NCBI RefSeq assembly: GCF_022899935.1
Contig: NZ_JALJCJ010000004.1
Coordinates: 616,559 to 680,558 of the forward strand
Reading direction: 5' to 3'
Length of the DNA stretch: 64,000 nucleotides
Source: Shinella curvata
GTDB taxonomy: Bacteria; Pseudomonadota; Alphaproteobacteria; Rhizobiales; Rhizobiaceae
The notes beneath the pieces were generated by a model, which made no database searches, had not been told where the DNA came from, and was given only the letters and a program-made list of their open reading frames with translations. Shown in pieces: positions 49,428 to 58,527 of this stretch. Within the stretch, counting starts at the first letter, position 1, and the number at the start of each line of letters is the position of its first letter. Both the position numbers and the translations under genes were made by a program.

Positions 49428-50461
49428 GCGATCAGCTGATGCCAGGCAGACCGATCGCGCGGGCGCGGACGCGTTCCATGCCGCTGGCCCTTGCCATGCT
49501 CGGCCTTATGCTTGTTGCTCTTTCCATCACCAGCTTGATGCTGGGCGCGCGGCCCATTGCGCTCTCTGCGGTGCGCGATGCCTTCCTGCACTACGATCCC
49601 GGCATGACGGACCACATCGTCGTGCGTCAGTACCGCTTGCCCAGAACCATTCTGTGTCTTCTCTGCGGGGCGGCCTTCGGTACGGCCGGCGCGCTGATCC
49701 AGGCCTCCACGCGAAACCCTCTGGCCGATCCCGGCATTCTCGGCGTCAATGCCGGCGCGGCCTTTGCCGTCATTCTGGCCGTCGGCGTGTTTTCCTTCGC
49801 CTCGATCACCGCCTATGTCTGGTTCGCGCTTGCCGGTGCCGCCATGGCCGGCCTGCTCGTCTACACGATCGGCGCCAGCGCCGGCGGCGCGACGCCCGTG
49901 AGGCTGCTTCTGTCCGGCGTGGCGATTTCGGCCGTTCTCGGTGGTATCGGCTCATCCGTGACGCTGCTCGATCCCCAGGCCTTCGACAGCCTGCGTCACT
50001 GGCAGGTGGGCACGGTCGCCGGACGCAACCTCGCCGTCGCCGCGACTGTAGCGCCGTTCATCATGGCCGGCCTGCTGCTTGCCTTGATCGCCGCGCCCGC
50101 GCTGAACGCCGCGGCACTGGGCGACGACACGGCGCGGGCGCTCGGATTGAACCTGTCCAGCCTGCGCATCACCGTTATCCTCTCGGTGACGCTGCTGGCC
50201 GGTGCTGCAACCGCCGCAACCGGCCCGATCAGCTTCATCGGCCTGATGATGCCCTATGCCGCTCGCTGGATCGCCGGATCGGATCAACGGCGGATCATTC
50301 CGCTGACGATGCTCTGTTCGGTCAATCTTCTCCTGGCTGCCGATATTGCCGGCAGGCTCATCATCTATCCGGACGAACTCGATGCCGGCATCGTTGTGGC
50401 GTTTCTCGGCGCACCGGTTCTCATCATGCTGGCACGCAGCGCAAGGACGAAGACCCTTTGA
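49424..50461 (+). CDS. FecCD-family iron-siderophore ABC permease 1
   Basis: A 345-residue inner-membrane protein with a GTG start overlapping the SIP gene. The family landmarks are RLPRTILCLLCGAAFGTAGALIQASTRNPLADPGILGVNAG, and PISFIGLMMPYAARWIAGSDQRRIIP near the end. About ten membrane spans as in BtuC/FhuB. It pairs with the next permease to form a heterodimeric channel. Confidence 0.93.
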   Translation: MSDQLMPGRPIARARTRSMPLALAMLGLMLVALSITSLMLGARPIALSAVRDAFLHYDPGMTDHIVVRQYRLPRTILCLLCGAAFGTAGALIQASTRNPLADPGILGVNAGAAFAVILAVGVFSFASITAYVWFALAGAAMAGLLVYTIGASAGGATPVRLLLSGVAISAVLGGIGSSVTLLDPQAFDSLRHWQVGTVAGRNLAVAATVAPFIMAGLLLALIAAPALNAAALGDDTARALGLNLSSLRITVILSVTLLAGAATAATGPISFIGLMMPYAARWIAGSDQRRIIPLTMLCSVNLLLAADIAGRLIIYPDELDAGIVVAFLGAPVLIMLARSARTKTL

Positions 50462-51501
50462 AAGCGCTGATCCATCGCGTCCCGCGGCACGGCCGCGATG
50501 CCGGCCGGCAGGTCTCCTTCCGTATACGGACGCGGACGCTGGCCGTGTGCCTTGCACTCGCAGCGCTGCTTCTCGTACTCGCATTTCTTTCGTTGACGGC
50601 GGGACGCTTCGACACCGGCATGACGGATGTCTTCAACGCGCTGTCCGGGCAGGCGACCGGCAAGACCAGGATGATCATTCTCGAATGGCGTTTGCCCCGC
50701 ATGCTGCTCGCGATGCTCCTCGGCGCCGCCCTCGGCCTTGGCGGCGCAATCTTTCAATCGTTGACACGCAATCCTCTGGGCTCGCCCGACATCATCGGCT
50801 TCGCCGCGGGTTCGCATACGGGCGCGCTGGTGGTGCTGCTGCTGTTTTCAGGCGGATATTATGCGACGGCGTTCGGCGCGCTCGGCGGCGGTATCGTCAC
50901 GGCGCTGTTGGTCTATCTGCTTGCCGGCACGACCGGCCAGCAAGGCTTCCGTCTGATCGTCGTGGGGATCGGCACATCCGCCATGCTTTCGGCCTTCAAT
51001 GCCTGGCTGATCCAGAAGGCGGATCTGGAAATGGCGATGGGCGCGGCATTCTGGGCCGCCGGATCGCTGAACGGACTGGGCTTCGAGCAGCTCCGCCCCG
51101 CCACCGCCCTGTTTTGCCTGCTTTGCCTTCCCGTCGCTGCCCTCGCTCGCCCGCTGCGCCAGATGGAGCTGGGGGATGACGCAGCCCTTGCCTCCGGCGT
51201 CACCGTGCGCCGCACGCGCGGCCTGCTGATGCTGCTCGGCGTTGCGCTGACGGCGCTCGCCACCGCAACGGCCGGGCCGATCTCCTTCATTGCGCTCTGT
51301 GCCCCGCAGATCGCGCGGCGTCTCGTCGGTGCTTCGAGCGTCGGGCTTTTCACCCCCGCCCTTACCGGCGCGGTCCTGCTGGTCCTGGCCGACGCGGCGG
51401 CCCAACATGCCTTCGGGCGCCAGCTCCCCGTCGGTATCATGACGATCAGCGTCGGCGGCCTTTATCTCCTGTGGCTTCTTATCCGCGAAGGTCGGCGATG
51501 A
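50458..51501 (+). CDS. FecCD-family iron-siderophore ABC permease 2
   Basis: A 347-residue inner-membrane protein. The TTG at 50458 overlaps the TGA of permease 1 (TTGA) and is chosen for that coupling; the frame is open upstream but only shadows permease 1. It shares RLPRMLLAMLLGAALGLGGAIFQSLTRNPLGSPDIIGFAAG and PISFIALCAPQIARRLVGASSVG with the family. Overlaps the ATPase gene by four bases. Confidence 0.92.
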   Translation: MKALIHRVPRHGRDAGRQVSFRIRTRTLAVCLALAALLLVLAFLSLTAGRFDTGMTDVFNALSGQATGKTRMIILEWRLPRMLLAMLLGAALGLGGAIFQSLTRNPLGSPDIIGFAAGSHTGALVVLLLFSGGYYATAFGALGGGIVTALLVYLLAGTTGQQGFRLIVVGIGTSAMLSAFNAWLIQKADLEMAMGAAFWAAGSLNGLGFEQLRPATALFCLLCLPVAALARPLRQMELGDDAALASGVTVRRTRGLLMLLGVALTALATATAGPISFIALCAPQIARRLVGASSVGLFTPALTGAVLLVLADAAAQHAFGRQLPVGIMTISVGGLYLLWLLIREGRR

Positions 51502-52307
51502 CGGACAATCAGCAATCGCAGCTCGAAGCACAATCGGTGACGCTGGGCTACGGCGGTCACATCGTGACCTGCCGGGACCTCACGCTTGCCATACCCCCGG
51601 GCTCCTTCACGGTCGTCGTCGGGCCCAATGCCTGCGGCAAGTCGACCCTGCTGCGCGCCATGGCAAGGCTGCTCGTTCCGAACGAAGGGCAAGTCGTGCT
51701 TAACGGGCAGGATATCAACCGCCTGAAAACGCGTGATGTCGCCCGCCGCCTCGGGCTTTTGCCGCAGACCTCCACCGCACCCGAGGGGATTTCCGTGGCG
51801 GAGCTCGTGGTCCGTGGCCGCTACCCGCATCAATCGTTTCTGCGGCAGTGGTCGGCGGCGGACGAGGAAGCCGTGCGTTCCGCCATCGCAGCGACGAACA
51901 TCGCCGACTTTTCCGACCGACCGGTGGATACGCTTTCAGGCGGCCAGCGCCAACGTGCCTGGGTCGCGATGGCGCTGGCGCAGGAAACACCGATCCTGCT
52001 CCTCGATGAGCCAACGACTTTCCTCGATATCGCCCATCAGATCGACCTCATGGATCTGCTCGAAAGGCTGAACCGGCAGGGGCGGACGATCGTCGCCGTG
52101 CTGCACGACCTCAACCAGGCCGCCCGCTACGCCTCGCATCTCGTGGCTATGAAAGATGGGAAAGTCATCGCGGAAGGTCATCCCGGAGATGTCGTTACGC
52201 AGGAGATGGTCAAAGCCATCTTCGATATCACCTGCGTCGTCATCGACGATCCGGTCACCGGCCTTCCGATGGTTGTGCCGGCGAAAAATGCCCACGCTGA
52301 GCCATAG
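51498..52307 (+). CDS. Iron-siderophore ABC ATPase (FecE/FhuC-like)
   Basis: A 269-residue protein with ATGA overlap to permease 2. Walker A is GPNACGKST, signature LSGGQRQRAWVAMAL, Walker B ILLLDEPTTFLD, and LHDLNQAARYASHLVAMKDGKV is the usual switch region of this group. RYPHQSFLRQW is typical of iron-siderophore ATPases. It completes the importer. It ends the iron cluster; 248 bases separate it from the next operon. Confidence 0.94.
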   Translation: MTDNQQSQLEAQSVTLGYGGHIVTCRDLTLAIPPGSFTVVVGPNACGKSTLLRAMARLLVPNEGQVVLNGQDINRLKTRDVARRLGLLPQTSTAPEGISVAELVVRGRYPHQSFLRQWSAADEEAVRSAIAATNIADFSDRPVDTLSGGQRQRAWVAMALAQETPILLLDEPTTFLDIAHQIDLMDLLERLNRQGRTIVAVLHDLNQAARYASHLVAMKDGKVIAEGHPGDVVTQEMVKAIFDITCVVIDDPVTGLPMVVPAKNAHAEP

Positions 52308-52555
52308 AGAAAAATGACCGCACGAATGTAGGTGACTGGCCGCCCTCACAAGATACTGATTTTGCCTCCACAATGTTCCAAAATAGAATGCCGCCCTTCT
52401 CGGTGCGACTGCCTTGACGCCGAGCGGGGTCCACGAGGAACCACCAATCGCCGACAAAGCGAAAACAAGAAGAACTTGTCTAAGCCTGCCAATTTCTTCG
52501 TTTAAGCCGATGGCGTCCGCAGGCATCCTCTGACTTGCCTCATGAGGATCGTGTG

Positions 52556-53167
52556 ATGACGAAAGCACTAGTCACGGGGGCGACGCGTGCTCCTGGACGC
52601 GCGATCGCCACTTCGCTTGCAAGGGAAGGCTGGGAAGTACACGCGCTTGGCCGGGATCGTCTCGCGCTGGACGAGATGCGCGGCGAGTACGGTATCGTTC
52701 CGCTGGCAATGGACCTCACGGATCGTGAATATGTCCGCACCGTTGCCGAAGGGCTTGAGCCCGATGTTCTCGTCCACGCAGCCTTTCGCTGGCCGGAGGA
52801 GACGCAGTTTCTGCGGCTTGCCGAAGCTGACATCGACATGGCTCTCGAAGTCAACCTGTCTGCCATGCTACACATCACGCGGGCCATCCTCCCCGCGATG
52901 ATCGAGCGCGGCCGCGGTGCCTGCGTGATGTTATCCGTCGATTATGCTGAAGCGAACAGTGCTATCGAACGGGCCGCCGCAGGTGCGCTCGACGGCTTTG
53001 CGCGCGCCCTTGCCGAAGAAGTTCAGCACACTGGGGTTTTTGTTCACCGCCTCGCCGTGGGGCAACCGCCGTATCGACGGTTGGGATCCGACGTTCTGAC
53101 GCTGTTGTCGGCGTCCGGTTTCCGTTCTCAATTCATCAAAAATCAGGAACATGGCTATGGAACGTAA
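52556..53167 (+). CDS. SDR-family protein lacking the usual catalytic residues
   Basis: A 203-residue protein with GAGGA before the ATG. The Rossmann part is SDR-like (TGATRAPGRAIATSLAREGW, MDLTDREYV, ALEVNLSAML), but the usual G-x-G has changed to A-P-G and the NNAG motif to HAAF. Where YxxxK is expected it reads SAIERAAAGAL, so the Tyr and Lys are missing. It may bind a nucleotide or serve as a regulator rather than an enzyme. Its end overlaps the ThDP enzyme gene by 17 bases. Confidence 0.82.
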   Translation: MTKALVTGATRAPGRAIATSLAREGWEVHALGRDRLALDEMRGEYGIVPLAMDLTDREYVRTVAEGLEPDVLVHAAFRWPEETQFLRLAEADIDMALEVNLSAMLHITRAILPAMIERGRGACVMLSVDYAEANSAIERAAAGALDGFARALAEEVQHTGVFVHRLAVGQPPYRRLGSDVLTLLSASGFRSQFIKNQEHGYGT

Positions 53168-54833
53168 TGGAGGGCAGCTGCTCGTCGAGTGCCTCTTGTC
53201 GCTGGGGGCGAAGAAGAGCTTCGGTGTGCCCGGGGAAAGTTATCTCGCGGTGCTCGATGCGCTGCATGACACCGCAGGACGCCTGGACTATGTTCTCTGC
53301 CGCAACGAAGGCGGCGCCGCCTTCATGGCCGCAGCCTATGGCAAGCTCACCGGCTCGCCAGGCATCTGTTTCGTCACCCGCGGCCCCGGCGCCACCAATG
53401 CCTCGATCGGCGTGCATACCGCCTTGCAGGATTCCGCGCCGGTGATCCTGTTTGTCGGTCAGGTCGGGACCGACATGAAAGGGCGGGAGGCCTTCCAGGA
53501 ACTGGACTACAAGGCCGTCTTCGGGACCATGGCCAAATGGGCCGTCGAGATCGATCAGGTCGAGCGCATTCCGGAAATCCTTTCCCGTGCCTGGACGTTG
53601 GCGGTTTCCGGCCGTCCCGGCCCGGTTGTGATCGCGCTGCCGGAGGATATGCTGACCTCGCTCACGGTTGCCGCGCCACTTTCCGGCCCGGTCGAGATCG
53701 CCGAGCCCGCGCCAACGGCTGAGGTGATGCAGCGTCTGCACGGGATACTGGAATGCGCAAAGCGTCCCGTCATTCTCTATGGCGGCTGCAACTGGGCCAA
53801 TGGGTCGATGGGCGCCGTCCGGCATTTTGCCGAGGCGTCCGATATCCCGGTCGTATCCGTCTTCCGCTATCAGGATCAATACGACAACGCCTCGCCGACT
53901 TTCTGCGGCGAAGCCGGTGTGGGCATGGTCGCTTCGGTCAAGGAATTGTTACGCGACGCTGACGTCATCCTCGCGATCAACAACCGCTTCGGGGAAAATT
54001 CCACGGACGGCTACACGCTGTTCGACGTGCCGCAGCCGCGCCAGCAGATCATCCATGTCCATGGGTCGGATCTGGAGATCGGCAAGGTCTATCGTCCCAC
54101 GCTCGGCATTCATGCCGGCCCGAATGCGTTTGCGGAGGCTCTCGGCGCGCTCGAGCCCGTCAAGGGCGGTTGGGCTGAATGGCGAGCCAAGGGACGGGCC
54201 GCGTACGAAAAGGGCTTCGATCTCCCGGACCTGCCTTCGCCGGTCGATATGGGAAAGGTCATGGCGCTTCTAAACGACGTGCTGCCTGACGATGTGATCC
54301 TGACCAATGGCGCGGGCAATTTCACCGTCTGGCCGAACAAGTTCTTCAAATTCGGACCGAAAGCGCGGCTGCTTGCCCCGCAATCCGGCGCGATGGGCTA
54401 TGGCGTTCCGGCGGCCGTGGCCGCCAAGGTCGCCCATCCCGAGCGCACTGTCGTCTGCTTCGCCGGCGACGGCGACTTCCAGATGAACTGCCAGGAACTG
54501 GCCACCGCCCTCCAGCATGGGGCGCAGCCGATCATCCTGCTGCTCAACAACGGCATCTACGGCACGATCCGCGCCCACCAGGAACGGCATTATCCGGAGC
54601 GCGTCTCCGGCACCACGATGATCAATCCGGATTTCGTGGCCCTGGCGAAGTCTTACGGCTTCCATGCCGAGCGGGTGGAAACCACGGATGACTTCGCCGC
54701 CGCCTTCGAGCGGGCGCGGGCATCGAAGACCGGCGCCCTTCTCGATCTCGACATTTCACCCGAGGCGTTGACCCCGCGCCAGACGCTGAGCCAAATGCGC
54801 GAGGCCGCTCTTTCTGCAAAGGAAACCGCATGA
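53151..54833 (+). CDS. Thiamine-diphosphate-dependent enzyme, acetolactate-synthase-like
   Basis: A 560-residue protein with the three ThDP domains: the activating Glu53 in CRNEGGAAFMAAAYGKLTG, the middle domain from about 190, and the cofactor motif GDGDFQMNCQELATALQHGAQPIILLLNNGIYG (about 438-470). It resembles acetolactate synthase, 2-oxo-acid decarboxylases and similar enzymes, which act on 2-oxo acids. An ATG two codons in (53157) is possible. The HyuA gene begins in its stop codon. The substrate is unknown; 2-oxo acids formed by the downstream aminotransferase are natural candidates. Confidence 0.9.
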   Translation: MAMERNGGQLLVECLLSLGAKKSFGVPGESYLAVLDALHDTAGRLDYVLCRNEGGAAFMAAAYGKLTGSPGICFVTRGPGATNASIGVHTALQDSAPVILFVGQVGTDMKGREAFQELDYKAVFGTMAKWAVEIDQVERIPEILSRAWTLAVSGRPGPVVIALPEDMLTSLTVAAPLSGPVEIAEPAPTAEVMQRLHGILECAKRPVILYGGCNWANGSMGAVRHFAEASDIPVVSVFRYQDQYDNASPTFCGEAGVGMVASVKELLRDADVILAINNRFGENSTDGYTLFDVPQPRQQIIHVHGSDLEIGKVYRPTLGIHAGPNAFAEALGALEPVKGGWAEWRAKGRAAYEKGFDLPDLPSPVDMGKVMALLNDVLPDDVILTNGAGNFTVWPNKFFKFGPKARLLAPQSGAMGYGVPAAVAAKVAHPERTVVCFAGDGDFQMNCQELATALQHGAQPIILLLNNGIYGTIRAHQERHYPERVSGTTMINPDFVALAKSYGFHAERVETTDDFAAAFERARASKTGALLDLDISPEALTPRQTLSQMREAALSAKETA

Positions 54834-56908
54834 CACAGCGTCACGACATCCGCCTTGGCGCCGATATCGGCGGCACCTTTACCGACATCGCGCTCGATGT
54901 GCGCGGCAAGCTCTTTTCGACGAAGGTGCTGACCAACTATTCGGCACCGGAACAGGCGATCCTCGACGGTATCGACATCGTCGTGCGGGATGCCGGCATC
55001 GCGCCCAGGGATATCGACATCGTCATCCACGGCACGACGCTCGCCACCAACGCGCTCATCGAGCGCCGTGGTGCCCGCACTGCCCTTATCACCACCGAAG
55101 GGTTCCGCGATGTCATCGAGATGCGCACGGAAAACCGCTTCGAACAATACGACCTCAGCCTCGTGCTGCCGAAGCCGCTGATCCCGCGCGAGGATCGGTT
55201 TCCGGTCAAGGGCCGTATCGATGCGCAGGGCAGGGAACTGCAAGCGCTCGACGAGGCGGCGCTGGAAACCCTGGCGGATGTCATCGCCGAGCGCGGCTTC
55301 GGGGCCGTCGCCATCGGCTTCATCCATTCCTACATGAACCCGGCGCACGAGCAGCGCGCCCGCGAAATCCTCTCGAGGAAACTCGCAATCCCGATCTCCA
55401 TCTCGTCGGAGGTCTCGCCGCAGATGCGCGAATTCGAGCGCTTCAACACGGTTTGTGCCAATGCCTATGTGCGCCCGCAGATGGCCGACTACCTGTCGCG
55501 CCTGCAGGTGCGGCTGAAGGAAATGGGCGCGCAATGCCCTGTCTTCATGATCCATTCCGGCGGCGGCCTCATCTCGGTCGAGACGGCCTCCGAATTCCCG
55601 GTCCGTCTCGTGGAGTCGGGACCTGCGGGCGGAGCGATCTTCGCAGCCGATATCGCCCGCCGCTTCAGCCTTGATCGCGTCGTCTCCTATGACATGGGCG
55701 GTACGACGGCGAAGATCTGCCTCATCGAGGATTACCAGCCCCATACCGCGCGCACCTTCGAGGTCGCCCGCACCTATCGTTTCTGCAAGGGCTCGGGCAT
55801 GCCGATCTCCATTCCCGTCATCGAGATGATCGAGATCGGCGCGGGCGGCGGCTCTATCGCCTGGGTCGATGCCATGGGCCGCATCCAGGCCGGCCCGGAA
55901 TCGGCGGCCTCCGAACCGGGGCCGGCCTGCTACCAGCGCGGCGGCGAGCGGCCGGCGATTACCGACGCGGACCTCGTGCTCGGGAAGCTCGATCCGGATA
56001 ATTTCGCCGGCGGCAAGATCAGGCTTTCGGTCGAAAACGCCAGCGCGGCGATCGCGCGCGATGTCGGTGACCGGCTGAAGCTTGCCACCGAGGCCGCCGC
56101 CTTCGGCATCGTCGAGGTGGTGGATGAGAACATGGCCAATGCGGCCCGCGTCCATGCGGTCGAGAACGGCAAGAACATTTCCGACAACATCATGATCGCC
56201 TTCGGCGGTGCTGCACCTCTACATGCCGCCCGGCTCTGCGAAAAGCTCGGTGTGGACCAGTGCCTCATTCCGCAGGGGGCGGGTGTGGGCTCAGCCATCG
56301 GCTTTCTCAAGGCGCCGTTCGGCTATGAGGCTTTGGCCTCGAAGATCATGGGCCTGTCGAAATTCGATGCCGGCGCGATCAACACCATGCTCGACGACCT
56401 CAAGGCGACGGCCGAAGGCTTCGTGCGCGCCGGAACGGATGGCGAGATCATCCGCGAGATCACCGCCTTCATGCGCTATGCAGGGCAGGGTTGGGAAATT
56501 CCGGTGGCATTGCCCGACCGCGCCTTCACGCAGGCGGACACGGCAATGATCGAGGCGGCCTTCAAGGAGCGTTACGCCCAGTTCTTTGGCCGCGCCGTGG
56601 AGGGGCCGGAAATCGAATTCGTCACCTGGTCGGTTAAAGCACAGGATGTGCGCCCAGAGGGTGAGCGCCTCACGCTTCAGCTGGATGGTGGTGTTGTGCC
56701 TGCGCCCGTCAGCCGGGCGGTCTTCGATCCCGCTTCCGGCAAGACGCTGGAAACGGCCATCGTGCCGCGCGAGACGCTTTCTCCGGGTGCGCGGGTGACT
56801 GGTCCCGCTGTCATCGTCGAGCGGGAAACCTCCACCATCGTCACGTCGCCGTTCGATGCCGTCATCCAGATCGACGGTACCATTCTCCTCGTGCGCAAGG
56901 GACGCTGA
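54830..56908 (+). CDS. hyuA: Hydantoinase/oxoprolinase subunit A family protein
   Basis: A 692-residue protein. The start LGADIGGTFTDIALDVRGKL and the middle MGGTTAKICLIEDYQPHTARTFEVARTYRF are typical of HyuA, an ATP-dependent amidohydrolase/carboxylase subunit of the actin-like ATPase fold. It works with HyuB, encoded two bases downstream. Known members open 5-oxoproline, N-methylhydantoin or hydantoin rings, or carboxylate acetone and acetophenone. The compound here is not known. ATGA overlap with the ThDP gene. Confidence 0.92.
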   Translation: MTQRHDIRLGADIGGTFTDIALDVRGKLFSTKVLTNYSAPEQAILDGIDIVVRDAGIAPRDIDIVIHGTTLATNALIERRGARTALITTEGFRDVIEMRTENRFEQYDLSLVLPKPLIPREDRFPVKGRIDAQGRELQALDEAALETLADVIAERGFGAVAIGFIHSYMNPAHEQRAREILSRKLAIPISISSEVSPQMREFERFNTVCANAYVRPQMADYLSRLQVRLKEMGAQCPVFMIHSGGGLISVETASEFPVRLVESGPAGGAIFAADIARRFSLDRVVSYDMGGTTAKICLIEDYQPHTARTFEVARTYRFCKGSGMPISIPVIEMIEIGAGGGSIAWVDAMGRIQAGPESAASEPGPACYQRGGERPAITDADLVLGKLDPDNFAGGKIRLSVENASAAIARDVGDRLKLATEAAAFGIVEVVDENMANAARVHAVENGKNISDNIMIAFGGAAPLHAARLCEKLGVDQCLIPQGAGVGSAIGFLKAPFGYEALASKIMGLSKFDAGAINTMLDDLKATAEGFVRAGTDGEIIREITAFMRYAGQGWEIPVALPDRAFTQADTAMIEAAFKERYAQFFGRAVEGPEIEFVTWSVKAQDVRPEGERLTLQLDGGVVPAPVSRAVFDPASGKTLETAIVPRETLSPGARVTGPAVIVERETSTIVTSPFDAVIQIDGTILLVRKGR

Positions 56909-56910
56909 TC

Positions 56911-58527
56911 ATGAGCGATATCAATGAAATCCGCATGCAGGTCATGTGGAACCGCCTGATTTCGGTGGTGGAGGAACAGGCTCTGACGCTGCTGCGCACG
57001 GCCTTCTCCACCTCCGTCCGCGAAGCGGGCGATCTTTCGGCTGGCGTCTACAACGCCAAGGGCGAGATGCTGGCACAGGCCGTCACCGGCACGCCCGGTC
57101 ACGTCAACACAATGGCCGAGGCCGTCTTGCACTTCATTGCAGAAATCCCGCGCGAAGACATGTATCCGGGCGATACCTACGTCACCAACGATCCGTGGAA
57201 GGGCACCGGCCACCTGCACGACATCACCATGGTCTCGCCTTCCTTCAAGGGCGAGGAGCTGATCGGCTTCTTCGCCTGCACGGCGCATGTGGTGGATGTC
57301 GGTGGACGCGGTTTCGGGGCGGACGGCAAGTCGGTCTATGAAGAAGGCATCCAGATCCCGATCATGAAGTTCGCCGAGCGCGGCACGGTGAACAAGGACC
57401 TGCTGAAAATCCTGCGCATCAATGTGCGCGAGCCGAACCAGGTGATCGGCGACTTCTACTCGCTCGCCGCCTGCAACGACGTCGGCCACAAGCGGCTGAT
57501 CGAGATGCTGGATGAGGTCGGCTATGACAATCTCGACACGCTCGGCGATTTCATTCTGTCGCGCACGCACGCGGCGACCATGGAGCGCATCGCCGGCCTG
57601 CCCAAGGGGTCCTGGACGAACGATATGCTGACGGACGGCTATGATGTGCCGATCCGTCTCGCGGCCGAGGTCTCGATCACCGAGAGTGGCGTCAATGTCG
57701 ATTTCTCCGGCACGGATGGTGTAAGCCGCTGGGGCATCAACGTGCCGCTGATCTACACCAAGGCCTATGCCTGCTATGCGCTGAAATGCGTGGTCGCGCC
57801 CGATATTCCGAACAATTCGGCCTCTCTCGCCGTCTTCAACGTTTCCTCGCCCACGAACATTCTCAATGCCCCGCGGCCGGCCCCGGTTTCGGTGCGCCAT
57901 GTCATCGGCCACATGGTGCCGGACCTCGTTCTCGGCGCGCTGGCCAAGGCGCTGCCGGGCCAGATTCTTGCGGAAGGGGCTGCCGCCCTTTGGAACATCC
58001 ATATTTCGGCCCGTCCGGTTGCTGGCTTGTCCGGCCGCCGCGCCGAGGTGCTGATGTTCAATTCGGGTGGCATGGGTGCGCGGCCCGGCATCGACGGTCT
58101 GTCTTCGACGGCCTTCCCGTCGGGCGTCCACACCATGCCGATCGAGGCGACCGAGCATACCGGTCCCATCGTCGTCTGGCGCAAGGAGCTGCGCCCCGAT
58201 TCCGGCGGTGCTGGCAAGTATCGCGGCGGTCTCGGCCAGATCATCGAGATCGCGCCCGCCGAAGGCCATGAGTTCGACTTCTCGGCAATGTTCGACCGCA
58301 TCGCGACGCCGGCTCGCGGCCGCGATGGCGGCGAAGACGGCGCACCCGGCTCGGCAACGCTCGATGACGGCACCAAACTGCGGCCGAAGGGCTGGCAGCA
58401 TGTACCGGCGGGACGACGGCTCGTGCTGGAGTTGCCAGGCGGTGGCGGGTTTGGCAACCCGGCCGAGCGCCCGGCCGAAGCCAGGGCCGAAGACCTGTCC
58501 AAGGGTTATGTGACGGAGAAAAAATGA
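56911..58527 (+). CDS. hyuB: Hydantoinase/oxoprolinase subunit B family protein
   Basis: A 538-residue protein that starts MQVMWNRLISVVEEQALTLLRTAFSTSVREAGDLSAGVY, as expected for HyuB, and includes TYVTNDPWKGTGHLHDITMVSP and a glycine-rich end (LVLELPGGGGFGNPAERP). It partners HyuA in ring opening or ATP-dependent carboxylation. The stop overlaps the aminotransferase start by ATGA. Confidence 0.92.
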   Translation: MSDINEIRMQVMWNRLISVVEEQALTLLRTAFSTSVREAGDLSAGVYNAKGEMLAQAVTGTPGHVNTMAEAVLHFIAEIPREDMYPGDTYVTNDPWKGTGHLHDITMVSPSFKGEELIGFFACTAHVVDVGGRGFGADGKSVYEEGIQIPIMKFAERGTVNKDLLKILRINVREPNQVIGDFYSLAACNDVGHKRLIEMLDEVGYDNLDTLGDFILSRTHAATMERIAGLPKGSWTNDMLTDGYDVPIRLAAEVSITESGVNVDFSGTDGVSRWGINVPLIYTKAYACYALKCVVAPDIPNNSASLAVFNVSSPTNILNAPRPAPVSVRHVIGHMVPDLVLGALAKALPGQILAEGAAALWNIHISARPVAGLSGRRAEVLMFNSGGMGARPGIDGLSSTAFPSGVHTMPIEATEHTGPIVVWRKELRPDSGGAGKYRGGLGQIIEIAPAEGHEFDFSAMFDRIATPARGRDGGEDGAPGSATLDDGTKLRPKGWQHVPAGRRLVLELPGGGGFGNPAERPAEARAEDLSKGYVTEKK

